In this document: positions 47,610-59,377 of the stretch, in pieces | Numbering within the stretch: position 1 is the stretch's first letter | Layout of the letters: each line of letters begins with the position of its first letter | Assembly: GCF_025698545.1 (NCBI RefSeq) | Contig: NC_068566.1 | Span: 30,544,444 to 30,608,443, forward strand | Direction: 5' to 3' | Source: Gossypium raimondii | Taxonomy: Eukaryota > Streptophyta > Magnoliopsida > Malvales > Malvaceae | DNA: 64,000 bases | Position numbers and translations under genes: made by a program | The notes under the pieces: generated by a model | What the model was told of the DNA's origin: nothing | The model's input: the letters and a program-made list of their open reading frames with translations, nothing else | The model's database searches: none

Positions 47610-49584
47610 TCAATTATCGTCCAAGAATTTGTGTAAAGAGAGATCCTTTTTGGATTTGCGCAAGCTGAGCATAGCCTTGAAAAGACGTTTGCTTTTGGTA
47701 GAATATTGTTGATCCACATCTTCGCCCACCATCGACAACGATACTGTTCTTCGAGGCTCTGACGGGTACTGTTCCAATCAAAACCCATATATGTAAGCAA
47801 AAAAATCCAGTGTTAAATATGTTAAAAACTCTCACAATTAGTCCTTGGTTCGTGGCCCCTACCCTTTTTTTAGCGTTGGGAGAAGTGGATCTGGGCATAA
47901 GAGACACAGTTCGTGGCAGCGGAATGTGTCGAGGAGAGCTTGATCGTTTATCTGATTTCAAAATAACCTGTAATCAGTACGTAACAAAGAATTCAGACGG
48001 GGTTTGAATCCGTATCACTGTTACCTTGTCTCGGGTTCATTCAAACACTGGTCAACAACTGGGGGCGTTGTCTTGGAAAATGCCGTGAAGACCGTAACAT
48101 AAAGTATCCATCACTACATCACGATTGTAATAACATCAATGGTGAATCCTAGTATTAGGAACATACAATATATTGATACTATTAGATTCCAAGATTACCC
48201 GGCACGCTCAGAAGGGGTATCAGCAGGTTTTGCTTGAATGCCTGAAAATATATAACATGTAAAAATAATATGGAGGCCTATGTATTAACATTTAGATTGT
48301 AACTTATTTCTTTTATTAAAAAAATGAGCAAAATTGTCATTGTATATTGGATCAAAGAACAAGTCGGTCCTTTTGTTAAAAATTCTATCTATTTTAATTG
48401 TAAAAATTGTCCCTGTACATCAGCATAAGGTACACATGATATACCACATATTAATGCCTGATTTTTCCATCAGCTACACTGGTTTTTAATAGTCTAAATG
48501 GATGAAATTTTTAATAGAAATGACCAATTTATTCTTTGATCTAATGTACAAAATGTATAAGGGCTAATTTGTCCATTTTTTAGTAGAGGGGGAAATGCAA
48601 TCCGGCTCTTAGTACAGGAGCCTTTATGTTACTTTTACCAACAACACCATCAAAACTTCGTCTGATATGCCTTTGGTCTGAAAATATAAGGACTAAAATG
48701 TAAATTTGAGTACAGTAAAAGGACCAAAATCAAATAATACCAAGATTCTTATACAGGTGCAAGTCTAATCTAGCAAACATGCTAGTGCGGTGGGATTTCA
48801 GCCTAGGGTTGGCAATGGCAACATCAGTAAGTGTCTCATTAACTGCAAGAGATAACATAAAATTTCGATCACATGGATTCAGAAAAACAAAAAGTTTCTA
48901 TAACAACATACTTGCCTGGAAATATGTAGTGCTTATGGTGCTTGGGTGCTTCTAACACCAATGACTGCTGGGAAAGACCCCCTAAATTAACGTAGTCTTG
49001 GCATGTTCGCAGTCTCTTAACAGAACAATGTCAAACAAGCTCAGTGTAATAAGATTTTGAGAGTAAAGTTAACTAAGCATTTTACCTGTTCCAGGCAAAA
49101 CAAACGAAGCTCCATTACAGAATAGTCATTAATCTTTTCATCCAAGAAAGTGTTGATCTTGTATGCTATAGAGCCCAAGTGATCCACTGTATTGACCAAA
49201 GCTTTAATGGCATAATCTTTCAAAGTGTCTTCCACTCTGCTCATTGTCAAAGAGAAACAGGATTAGGGGATGTTCCTCATCATAAGTTTCAAGTATATGA
49301 TGACTTACATTTGTTTCTGCATTTCTTTGGTGTAGGCCATTGCAAAATATTCTGCTGCAGAATATAACTGTTCCCTCAGATTCTTCAAATCCTAAAGTAT
49401 TACTCATCAATGCGGTTAATTTAATCCATATGTAAATGTCTAAAATCGAAAATGAACATGATGGTCAGTGTAAATTTACCTTAAGATTATCTGCAAAAAC
49501 CAAGCTCTGCTGCATTAAGACTTCATCACGGTGGGAAGATTGCTGAGGAACTGGAACTGAAGTGGGTGAATTCATATTTTTCAT
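47610..49584 (-). CDS. ABIL: ABI-like protein (ABIL), SCAR/WAVE complex subunit
   Basis: ABIL proteins are the Abl-interactor subunit of the plant SCAR/WAVE complex, which activates ARP2/3 actin nucleation. Nine minus-strand exons keep phase: 49584-49480, 49391-49309, 49236-49086, 49015-48916, 48842-48741, 48241-48199, 48113-48047, 47967-47863, 47768-47610 (304 aa). The conserved N-terminal helical region (about 36-146) shows LYSAAEYF, TLKDYAIKALVNTVDHLGS, a CQDY helix and PKHHKHYIFP. The middle is Ser/Pro-rich (SSSPRHIPLPRTVSLMPRST). The C-terminus has the family end block YPSEPRRTVSLS and RLFKAMLSLRKSKKDLSLHKFLDDN. Exon 4 ends AG/GCAAGT, a GC-AG intron; phase requires it. Exon 7 is the weak point: it is chosen for phase and its donor is GTTTGA. 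A MITE sits in the intron between exons 5 and 6. Confidence 0.85.
48259..48638. repeat. Foldback MITE, family A, copy 2, in an ABIL intron
   Basis: GTAAAAATAATATGGAGGCC at the left is mirrored by the complement of CTTTATGTTACTTTTAC at the right. Inward similarity covers ~130 bp (GGATCAAAGAACAAGTCGGTC against GATCAAAGAATAAATTGGTC). It is related to 15747-16100 and lies wholly inside the intron 48242-48740. Confidence 0.75.
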
Positions 49585-50399
49585 AAACTGAAAAACCAGA
49601 AGATTGTTAAAAAAACTGAAGAAATATTTACTCAACTAAAGACTGACAGACTTTGTTTCCACAAAAAAAGAGAAAAAAAAGAGAGCAGAGAGTGAAATCA
49701 CTTTACACTAAAAACCAAACTTGAGGCTGGGTTTCAAAAGATATTTAGTGGTTGTATTTTGTTTCAAAATGTTTGGGGATAAAATGAAGAATCTCACACG
49801 TTAAAAATTTGATATATTATAGGCCCCTCTTCTGAAAGCAACATACCCAGAAATCGCTTTGGCTCCTTTCAGTAGTTGCAAAGATGATATGAATTCCCTA
49901 GTGTTGAGGACAAGGTTTTTGTTTTCTGTTTATATTATTTCCAAAATAGCCGAACCGAATGCTGGCAATGTGATGGTTATTGGGGTTGGGGTTAACGAAA
50001 CCAGAAAAAGATGTATTAATTTCATAACACGACTCAAGCATTTAATTAACTGCCATACATAAATGAATATAATTGGGTAGATTGCATGCAAATGTGAAAA
50101 TGGAACCCTTTAATTTGGTCTATAAATCTCAACTGTTACCAATGATGGTTTCCACCACACCCAACTGTGACCTTTAATTGCAATAATGACCCCTAACTTA
50201 CCTCTCGCATTCACTCTCACTTGCTCATTATTGTATTTTAGTTGATTCTGTATTCCTAATCCTATTGTTTTATATTTGTGTTTGAGAATATATATTCATA
50301 TTATGTACTCGCATACTTCAATTTTTTTTTTTTTTTATAATGGGTGGGTTGTGAAATAAAAAAAAAAAAGCAGCCGGGACTTTAATTTTGTGTCCCATC
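49585..50399. other. ABIL upstream region
   Basis: Non-coding DNA that should contain the ABIL promoter. No clear TATA or element could be fixed. A poly-T run lies near 50323-50336 and a poly-A run at 50358-50369. Confidence 0.4.
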
Positions 50400-50943
50400 T
50401 AGAGGATTTGAGTAAAAATGTAGACTTAGAAAATATGTTTGGATAAAAATTTAAAGGCTGTTTTTTAAATGGATCAAGTTTTGAGTAAGTTTTTTTTTGT
50501 TCGGGCCCAATCTAGCTTGATTTGCAAAAAAAAAAAAAAAAAAACAAATTTGCTGCTTCTTGCTACTTTTTGTCACTGTTTTGATATCGTTTCGTTATTA
50601 TATTGTTACTATTTTATTGTTATTATTTGGAGATTGTATAACTTTTGTTTTATTGTTAATTTTATTACTATTTTAGAGGTGGTTGCTTGCTAAGTTGCAC
50701 CTATCTTAGTGTTAATTAAGTATAAATAATTTTTTAATTTATTTTCAATTTGGTGTGAAATATTTATTTTAATGTTTTTAGTATATTCGATGTATTATAC
50801 TTTTTAAATTTGTTTTTATATAAAAAAGAATAATATAAAAATTAATCTGAATCGCCGTATTAAGTTTTAGTATTTTTATCTGAATCGGGTTTGAACATAA
50901 AATTTTGTTGAGGCCCAGCTCGGCCCAAGATCACATTTACATG
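50400..50943 (+). repeat. Dispersed non-coding repeat, copy 2, interrupted by hAT
   Basis: This is similar to 13100-13745 in the same order (GATTGTATAACTTTTGTTTTATTG, GGTGGTTGCTTGCTAAGTTGC). Its right end, ATCACATTTACATG, is split by the hAT insertion and resumes at 52155 (TTTACATGG), which corresponds to ATCTAGTTTAGACATGG in copy 1. Confidence 0.6.
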
Positions 50944-52154
50944 TAGGAGTGAGCATTCGATCGAATCGAATCGAATAAAAAATTTTCGAGTTAATCGAGT
51001 TTTCGAATATCATTTTATCATCCTAACTTTATTTGAAGTTTTCTCGAATCGAGTCGAGTGAGATGGAATTCGAATCGAATTGAATCGAATATATTTGTTC
51101 GAGTTAAATTTTAAAAAATAATTTTGGGTCATTGTAACCATTGTCACCCATCGTAATAAAATTTGTCCACCTTAATCAAAATTTTTATTAACTTTCATCA
51201 CTTCATAATTTATTTATTAATTTTTTATATATTGATTAGCTTCTTTGCTTGCTTAGTTGTTTCAATTATCTTGATTTTTGTCACTATGTATTTTAGAATT
51301 AAAAATATATTAAATGTAAAAATATGATTTTTAATAAAAGTTATTTTAAAAATAAAATGTGAAATTGATACCAATATAAAATTTTAACACGAATATTTTA
51401 TGGCATAATTAATAATTCAATTTTAATATAAATATTCAATATGACTAAACAATTTAATAATATAAATAATACAAAATGTGAAATTTAATTTAATAATATA
51501 AATAGTAGATATAAATAAAATTATTACTATTTATGTTTAGTGATTTTTTGGATAATTTTGATTTTTATTTGAGAGTAAATGGTGAGAAGTAAAAGTGTAG
51601 GGGAAAATAAAAGTTTTGGAGAATAAAAGTTTGAGGAAAGTAAATAGTTTGGAGGGAAAATATTAAAAAAATTGGAGGGGGAGGGTTTGGGATAGATGGG
51701 AGGTGGGATGGGAAGGGAATAAAAGTTTTAGGGGAAAAGTGGGAGGAAGTAAAAATTTTGGGGGAAAATAAAATGTTTTGAGGGTTTTTGGGAGTAAAAT
51801 TTTGAGAAAAATTAAATGGGAGAGTAAAATTTTGGTGGGAAATGGATTTTGGGTAGATTGGGGGGTTGGGAGGGGAGGGGAATAAAAGTTTTGGGGGGAA
51901 AGTAGGAAGGAGTAAAAGTTTTGAGGGAAAAGTAAAAAGGTTTGGGAGTTTGGGGTAAAAATGTAAAATATTATAGTTTGATATTCGAATTATTCGAATT
52001 ATTCGAGTTATTCGAATTCGAAAACTCAACTCGATTCGAACTCGAAATTCGAAAAAAAATTCGAGTTGATTCGAATAACTCGATTAACTCGAATAACTCA
52101 AAATTTGAATTTTTTTCGATTTTTTAGAGTCGAATCGAGTTTTGCTCACCCCTA
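50944..52154. mobile_element. Non-autonomous hAT element with perfect 8-bp TSD
   Basis: The ends are TAGGAGTGAGCA (50944) and, inverted, TAGGGGTGAGCA (52154), typical hAT termini. An exact 8-bp duplication TTTACATG lies at 50936-50943 and 52155-52162. Subterminal regions on both sides are packed with TCGAATCGA/TTCGAGTT repeats, possible transposase binding sites. No hAT transposase is encoded. The middle (51570-51960) is a purine-rich tract with many GGGG runs. Confidence 0.88.
51570..51960 (+). repeat. G/A-rich low-complexity tract inside the hAT element
   Basis: About 390 bp of degenerate repeats of GGGGAAAATAAAAGTTTTG-like units on the plus strand, with GGGAGG and GGGGG runs. It explains the long open frame on the opposite strand, which is therefore not evidence of a gene. 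Confidence 0.75.
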
Positions 52155-52162
52155 TTTACATG

Positions 52163-53163
52163 GAACACAAGATTCAGTTAAAGGATTAATTATTTTTTGG
52201 AGTTTATAGTTGTTATTTTAATAATGTTATTTTTAGATTTTAAATTTGAGTTTTTTTTAGGAGTACAGTGTGATTTACCACTCACTCTATAAGATTTTTA
52301 TTTATTAATTGGCTGTGTTCGAACACCACAATGTAATTGCAAAGAAGTGTAATTATATATTATTGTAACCGAAAAAACGAATTTTATTTTCTCAAGTTTC
52401 AAGTTTTTTCATTTAAAATTGATATAAATAATTAAATGCGGATCTATTAATTTATACAATTATTCTTTTTGTTTATATAATGATGTATAAAATTAGCCTT
52501 TAATAAATACAATCATTTTTCTGATCTCAACTTAAATTGAACGGAAAGACATTTTTCTAAATGGATAGTCTAGTAGATTTGATAAAAGTAAGTAATGCTA
52601 TCAAGCGTTGAAAAATTTTGAATTTTCTACAAAAAAAATAATATAGAAAATGATAGGTAGATAGGGGCCTACTTAGAGAATAAATTCAATAGTTTCTAAA
52701 TCTATTAATTTCCTTTAAGATTATATTATCTTCAAATCATATTTAATATTTAATTTTAAATAAAATACTAAACATGTTTTATGAATTAAATTCAACACTT
52801 AAAATTTTAATTTATCAAACATAGCGTAAAATTTAATATAAAATTTACGACATAATCCCAAATCAAATATACCTATTTTTATAAAAATATTATATCTTTC
52901 ATGTTAAATATTTGACATAGAGGTCTTAGTATTTAATATTTTTCCTATAACTAATATTGCTACTTGTATATAATCATCAATTAATACAACCTTTTAAAAA
53001 AAATCATATATTCATTTAATAAGATTTATATATAACTTATTTACAATTCCACTTATAATAAATTTTACATAAATTTAGTAAAACATAACATGAATTTGAC
53101 TTATGTTGGGGTCAAAGGTATTAAGGCCCATGAATGGAAGTCTAAGAAGAAAATATAAAAATA
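52163..53163. other. AT-rich intergenic DNA
   Basis: No gene or definable element is seen. Confidence 0.45.
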
Positions 53164-53168
53164 AAAAG
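53164..53168 (-). terminator. Pol III terminator of tRNA-Ser
   Basis: On the minus strand a TTTTT run starts one base after the discriminator base of the tRNA, the usual RNA polymerase III stop. Confidence 0.8.
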
Positions 53169-53250
53169 CGTCGACAGCAGGGTTCGAACCTGCGCGGGCA
53201 ATGCCCAACAGATTTCAAGTCTGCCTCCTTAACCACTCGGACATATCGAC
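53169..53250 (-). tRNA. trnS-UGA: tRNA-Ser (anticodon UGA)
   Basis: 82 nt on the minus strand. The acceptor stem GTCGATA pairs with TGTCGAC (one G-U) and the discriminator is G, as in tRNA-Ser. The A box is GTCCGAGTGGTTAAGG-like and the B box is GGTTCGAACC. The anticodon loop CTTGAAA puts UGA at 53217-53215. The long variable arm (TGGGCATTGCCCGCG) marks a class II tRNA. It has no intron and no encoded CCA, as expected for a nuclear plant gene. Confidence 0.95.
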
Positions 53251-54249
53251 TATATACTTCGCTGTGGATTTATATTATACTTGAATATATAAAATTACTG
53301 AAATTAGTCCGACTTTCACGTGCCATTAGTGTAGTTCGACAAAATTTAAAATTTAGTCCCTGTACTTAAAAAAGTTAAAAATAAAGTTTTTTTACTTTTA
53401 AGATTTAAAAATATTAGTTCAGTCATTAACATTATTCGTATTTCTCATCAAAATTTGCGTACTTGACATGTTGAATAGACTGATTCATATAGCATTGTAT
53501 ATGACTACCAAAATATGAACATTTTAAATTGATAAATTTTGACTGAAATTATAAACAAAAAATAATGATTAGGCTAGAAATTTTAAATTGAAATAGTAAG
53601 ATGTTAGTACTAATTTCGTGTTTAATTTTGGATGGATTGTTGTATTGTGAATAATGGGAAATCACTTTCAAACTTCGGCCTTGTGGATAAATCAATATTG
53701 AGATTGTCGATGAAATTGGGTAAGATTATATATCTATTCTCTTGGGCAAATAAGTCGGCTCAAATGGAAAATTGGTGGACAAGACCACAAATTTTACAAA
53801 ATTATGCAGATGAAAATTAAACACTTCCACTCTTTTTAGATATTCATTGAAGGGAAATAATAAAAGAAAGGGATTACAGCTAAATAATGAATATTTGATG
53901 TTTGAAGATTTGTGGGGACAATAAATTATCTTATAACTTTGTGATATACAAGTTGGATCACCATCTACTAGTGCATGATTGTATCTCTTCATCTTCACAT
54001 TGATTCCATTTTTAAAAGTTGGAATAGGGCAACATCTGGTCCATCATGACAAAGTTGTTTATGGTGCTTTGGACTCTTATTCTTTCACGTTCTTAACGTC
54101 CAATAACTTTTTTTTTGTTACACAACTCAATACCTATAATAAGTATACCATATACAGATGATTTTTGCGACTTGAACTCAGGATGGGAGTTTAGAGGTGA
54201 ACACTCAATGTTAATGCATATTGAGATATAGATATGGGAATATATAGAG
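53251..54249. other. Intergenic DNA, nothing recognised
   Basis: Short ORFs here have no family features. Confidence 0.4.
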
Positions 54250-54588
54250 ATGTTAGTTATGGCCATTATCAGCATATCACCTCCAACTTGTCAATTCTCT
54301 CACAACAACTTTCTTCAAGTCCTCCACTCTCGTAACTCCAATTTGTCAACCCTTTTTTACATCTTTAATCGTTGTGTATGGCTCAATTGCATTGCTTCCT
54401 TTCCTCAAAGCAGTGCTCTTTTGTTTCCCTTTAAAGATAGTACCTCCAGAGAAACAAGCAAAAGCAAAAGCAAAAGCACCACTTTGAAAATCATGGGCTT
54501 GGAGTCTAGAAAGGATGTGGATAGGGTCTACATTATTAGGGAGAGTCCAAACTTTCAATCATTCATCAACCATTCATTGGAAGGCTAG
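54250..54588 (+). CDS. Unrecognised small ORF, 112 aa
   Basis: An open frame from ATG at 54250 to TAG at 54588, with less AT-rich composition than its surroundings. It has no motif that I recognise. The second half contains a Ser/Lys run (SKSKSKS) from an AGCAAA repeat and then a more ordinary-looking stretch beginning MGLESRKDVD at 54494. It could be a small lineage-specific gene, an exon of an unrecognised gene or chance. There is no clear promoter or homologue to decide. Confidence 0.2.
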   Translation: MLVMAIISISPPTCQFSHNNFLQVLHSRNSNLSTLFYIFNRCVWLNCIASFPQSSALLFPFKDSTSRETSKSKSKSTTLKIMGLESRKDVDRVYIIRESPNFQSFINHSLEG

Positions 54589-54849
54589 CAGAAAGTTTAC
54601 TTATACAGGTTTCAGAAATCTATACTTTTAGGTAACAAAATCATCTTCATTACAATCGGGTTTAGTCTAGTTCGTTCATGTAGACATCTTGGTGCGAGTC
54701 TCAAGGCCCAATTTCAAGCACATGAATGTGATGAATTGACGTTACCTTACCAATAACAAAGTTAAAAGGTCAAGCAAATCAAACAAATATTCGATCAAAG
54801 ACAATATGTGAGGATGAAACTTTTTGAGGAAAAGGGGAATGATACATGC

Positions 54850-55600
54850 ACGTAATGAGTGAAATTTATTAAAGTCAATTCAACCAAATTGCCAAATATT
54901 TTTTTGGGATCCAGACATTTATGGGCTTAGATGTCTATATAACGTTTGAAGACTTATTTCTTAGCTCCAAAACGCACTTTGAATCACTCAATTTCGAGTC
55001 CGGAGTTCAAGTTATGACCATTTTAGTGACGGGATAATTACGGAAATTATGAGTTTTAGACTTTTTATTCGAGTTTAAATCATATTGAGTTCGAGTTTCA
55101 GGTTTTTATTTTATACAATCCCAATATTTTATTTATTAGGTTTTATTATTTATTTATTCTGAATTTTAGATAATTTTTAAGTATTTTAAGTTATTTAAGA
55201 GTTTTACGGCGACAAGAAAGTTTAGCTTAAAACTACTTGTTGTTTAGATTAACTAGAATTTTAGTATACTTGAAAGTTTTATTTATATGTATTTAGTTAG
55301 CCTATAAAAAGGCCTCTGCATTGTACACAACAATAAATTCATTCATTATTCAACGATTTTCTCTTTTGAGTTAATAAATTCTCTTTGAAATTTTCTCTTT
55401 AAGAATTTCTCTTGAATTTTTTAAAAAGTTTTAACAATTTTTTAAATTATGGAGATTATCTTCAAACTTTTATAGAATTGAGTTTCTTATGCATGAAAAA
55501 TTATTTATAAGATTGGTCATCATATACCATAGAATAATTAAAAGCATAAATGTGTACGTTTTGGCCTACAATGCTATCAGCAGCTTTAACTAGAAGGAAA
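54850..55600 (+). repeat. LTR-like fragment
   Basis: The stretch contains GGGATCCAGACATTTATGGGC, CGAGTCCGGAGTTCAAGTTATGACCATTTTAG and a promoter-like AGCCTATAAAAAGGCCTCTG (55299-55318). That is followed by CATTCATTATTCAACGATTTTCTC and TTCTCTTTGAGAATTT-like repeats. This arrangement is typical of a plant LTR (TATA then R/U5). I could not pair TG...CA ends or find internal coding sequence, so it is probably a solo or truncated LTR. Confidence 0.45.
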
Positions 55601-56043
55601 AAGATATAGGATAAAGTAGAGGAAGCTATCATTTCATCTTTTAGGAAAGTTTTCCATATAAAAGTGATATTGTCCAACTTTATGGAAAAGTGAATAAAAA
55701 AGTTATGTTATTTAACATACTATTCATGATTCCCAGTTTCATATAATTTACACCGTAAATTAATTTTTACTCAATTAAGCATAAAGATCAGGACAAGTGT
55801 AGGTGTAGTAGTCAGGAAATACATGTTCGAACTTTAAAAATGATATTTTTGAAAAAGATAATATAAAAAAAAAAATTGAAAGTTTGGTCTGAAAAGTACG
55901 GTACCCACTTTCCACTTTGTGTTGGGGAAGCTTTGCTCAAGGATACAGGGATAGCTAACTTATTTAAACTCCTTATATGTTGTAATAATAAACAAACTTA
56001 AAACTGGAAACTCTTTATATTGTTTTTCTTGTAAGATTAGTTT
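55601..56043. other. Upstream region of the subtilase gene
   Basis: Non-coding. Candidate TATA-like TTATATTG (56013-56020) lies very close to the start codon; nothing is decisive. Confidence 0.4.
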
Positions 56044-59000
56044 ATGGATACCAAATTAAACTTGTTTGTTGTTCTCACTCTTGTTTCAATTCAATTTTTG
56101 TCAACCTTTCCAAAGGCAGCCATAAGTAATGTAAGTATATATCTGCATACAACTTCAGAAATTAAGTTAGGTGTGGCTTTTATTTTATTTTGTTTTATTG
56201 CTTAAGTTTGGTGTTGTGCACATAAATGCCAATGTCACAGGTGCATATTGTGTACATGGGAGAGAAAGAAAATGAAGATCCAACTGTTACCAAAATGTTT
56301 CACTACAAAATGTTGTCCGACTTGCTTGGAAGGTATTATAAATTTACATTTACACTAAATTTCAATAAAAAAGAATAACATAAGCTTTGCTCCTTTTTTT
56401 TTTTGTTTTGGATGAATCTCAGCAAGGAAGCAGCAAAAAGTTCAATGCTTTATAGCTATAAACATGGCTTTTCCGGGTTTGCAGCCAGGTTGACAGATTC
56501 CCAGGCAAGGGAAATTGAAGGTGATATAATTTCCTAGCTTTTGTTTTATTTTAGCATCTAAAACTTTAAAAACTAAGAAAAATTACTTACAAATTGCAGC
56601 ATTTCCTGGTGTTGTCCAAGTGATTCCTAATCAAGTTCACAAGTTTCATACAACTAGAAGTTGGGACTTCATGGGGCTAAATGATCATTCTACAAAAAAT
56701 CTTTTAACTAAAAGCAACATGGGTGAAGGGATAATCATTGGCGTAATAGACTCAGGTAGTAAATAAATCTCTACACTTACAAGGCTCAATATAAAGGCTG
56801 ATAAATTTGGAAACCGTGATTGTAGGAGTGTGGCCAGAATCTGAGAGTTTCAATGATAGGGGTATGAATCCAATTCCACCTCATTGGAAAGGTATATGCC
56901 AAGAGGGACAGTTGTTCAACTCCTCAAACTGTAACAAGAAACTTATCGGAGCTCGTTGGTTCGTCAAAGGCATCTTGGATCAAAGCCAAACACCTATAAA
57001 TATAAGTAATGGAGAGGATATTCTATCAGCAAGAGATAGCTCAGGGCATGGTACTCATACAGCTTCCATAGCAGCTGGTAATTTTGTAGTAAATGCAAAC
57101 TATGAAGGACTAGCTGCTGGTTTGGCTAGGGGAGGTGCTCCACGAGCTCACTTGGCAGTTTACAAGGTTTGTTGGTCTTTTGGACATGGAGGGTGCACTG
57201 ATGCTGATCTTCTCAAAGCATTTGACAAAGCCATACAAGATGGAGTTCATATCCTATCGGTGTCCATCGGCATTTCTATACCTTTGTTCTCTTACGCAGA
57301 TCAACGTAATTCGATTGCAATCGGTTCCTTCCATGCAACTGCAAAGGGCATTACTGTAGCTTGCTCCGCAGGGAATGATGGTCCTACTGCAATGACAGTT
57401 GAGAACACTGCTCCTTGGATTATCACTGTTGCCGCTACTACCATAGATAGGGCCTTCCCAACAGCCATTACACTAGGAAATAACCTCACCCTTTGGGTAA
57501 ATCTTCACTTAGCACTAGATTAATCAAACAATACAGTCCTTTTTAACATAATAATCTTATTGTCTTGCAGGGACAATCTGTTGACACTCGAATGCATAAC
57601 CGTGGATTCACTGGCATTACATTCTCTGATCGCATTGCCTTAAATGACAACGATGATTCAGCGTTAGGCCTTTCTTTTGATCTAGTCAGATGATTTTTCA
57701 TATATGTTCTTTTTTCATACATCTGGTGTGATACGTTTACTTTTTCCAGCTTGGGGTGCAAGCGAGGAAGTCTGAATGCAACATTAGCAGCAGGACAGAT
57801 CATACTTTGTTTTTCACAATCAAGTACTCAGAATATATTTAGTGCTGCAATTTCAGTGGCGGAAGCAGGAGGGGTAGGGCTTATTTTTGCGCAATATAGG
57901 AGTGATGGACTTGAGTCATGTCATTATATACCATGCATTAAAGTAGATTATGAAGTAGGAACTCAGATACTTTCCTATATAAGAAAAGCAAGGTACACAT
58001 AAATTAAGAAAGTGAAGAATCAATATATATGGCATAACTTTAACACTTAAATTCCTTTACCTTTTCCACCTCTCTTTTAAGGTCTCCAATTGCCAAGTTA
58101 GGTATTCCAAAGACAATTATAGGGAAATGGGTATCTCCTAAAGTTGCAGATTTCTCAGGCAGAGGACCTAGTTCAATTTCCCCAACAGTGCTAAAGGTAA
58201 ATTTAACAAGCTATAAACTCCCAATTTCATCATTCTTCTTTTAACTGCAGTAAGATTTTAGTTTTCCTTTGTCTAATTTCGGTATATAGCCCGACATAGC
58301 TGCACCAGGCGTGGACATCATAGCTGCATATATACCATTTGGCGCAGAAAAAAGTAGTGGATTTGCACTACTGTCAGGAACTTCAATGTCTTGCCCCCAT
58401 ATTGCAGGCATAACAGCTCTAATCAAATCTGTACATAAGAACTGGTCTCCAGCTGCAATAAGATCAGCTCTAGTCACCACAGGTGAACAAATTTTACTTC
58501 CCATATTGACATTTTTTCATACACTTTAAGGGTGTAATCTTTTCTTCCCTCAACTATAACCATTAGTTCAACGCTGCAGCTTCCCAAAAAGGAACCGATG
58601 GATCAAACATAGCCGAGGAGGGCTCAACTCGCAAGGTAGCTGACCCATTTGATATGGGCGGTGGAGTAGTAAATCCCAATAGAGCTATCGATCCAGGGCT
58701 CATCTATGACATTGAAACAAACGATTATGTCAAGTTCCTTTGCGGCACTGGGTTCAGCAGCAAGTCTGTGAGTGGTTTAACCCAGACCAAAGCCAATTGC
58801 ACCAAAAATAGACTAAATGAGTTGAACCTCAACCTTCCATCCATCACCATCCCATACCTGAAAAGAAAAGTAACAGTGAGCCGAAAGGTAACGAATGTCG
58901 GACCCGTTGAGTCAATGTATAAAGCTGTTGTGGAAGCTCCACAAGGTGTAAACATGAAAGTAGAACCCCAGATATTGAGGTTCAATAAAACCACCCAAAT

Positions 59001-59130
59001 TGTACCCTTTAAAGTTACTTTCTTCACGACTGGGAAAGTATATGGAGATTATAGATTTGGGAGACTAATATGGAGAGATCCGAAGCACACTGTGACGATT
59101 CCTATATCAATGCGAGCTATTTTTGTTTGA
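56044..59130 (+). CDS. SBT3: Subtilisin-like serine protease, SBT3-type
   Basis: Ten exons keep phase with GT-AG borders: 56044-56130, 56241-56332, 56423-56520, 56600-56755, 56826-57496, 57571-57662, 57750-57992, 58082-58196, 58290-58482, 58580-59130 (765 aa, normal family length). It is a secreted subtilase: signal peptide (about 1-25), I9 propeptide (about 30-110; [21 protein letters not shown]), and the catalytic domain from the [10 protein letters not shown] junction. The triad is D143 (GVIDSG), H219 (SSGHGTH) and S550 (SGTSMSCPH), with oxyanion Asn N328 (SAGNDGP). A PA domain lies in exons 6-7 (about 370-480) and a C-terminal Fn3-like domain at about 655-760. The VHIVYMGEK start and [11 protein letters not shown] block point to SBT3. 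The first motif is DSG rather than the usual DTG, still acceptable. Substrate unknown. Confidence 0.93.
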
Positions 59131-59377
59131 GCCATACGATGATGTTGAAACCGTTGCTATTAAAAATAAAATTGATGAAATAAGCTTTAATTTTATGCCA
59201 GGAATCATTGAAAAATGGTTTGTGGTGCCATTTAAAATAATGATTTATTATTTTTGTATGGTACCAAAATCGTATGAAGGTTATGAGAATATTGGCAAAT
59301 GTTAGCCAAATTATTAAAATAACTTAATTCTCAAAAAAAAAAATCATAATAGTAAAATTTAAGGCCGGAAGTTACAT
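59131..59377. other. 3' flank of the subtilase gene
   Basis: Likely 3' untranslated region; AATAAA-like words occur (AAAATAAAATTG at 59161, AAAATAATG at 59236). No other feature. Confidence 0.4.

Noticed and set aside
48730..48842. ABIL ending at the TGA at 48730 as a short protein
   Set aside because: A GT donor after 48741, an in-phase exon at 48241-48199 and the conserved family C-terminus at 47768-47610 show that the gene continues.
51565..52029. 154-codon minus-strand ORF rich in Pro, Phe, Ser and Thr
   Set aside because: It is the complement of the G/A-rich repeat tract inside the hAT element; low complexity explains the open frame.
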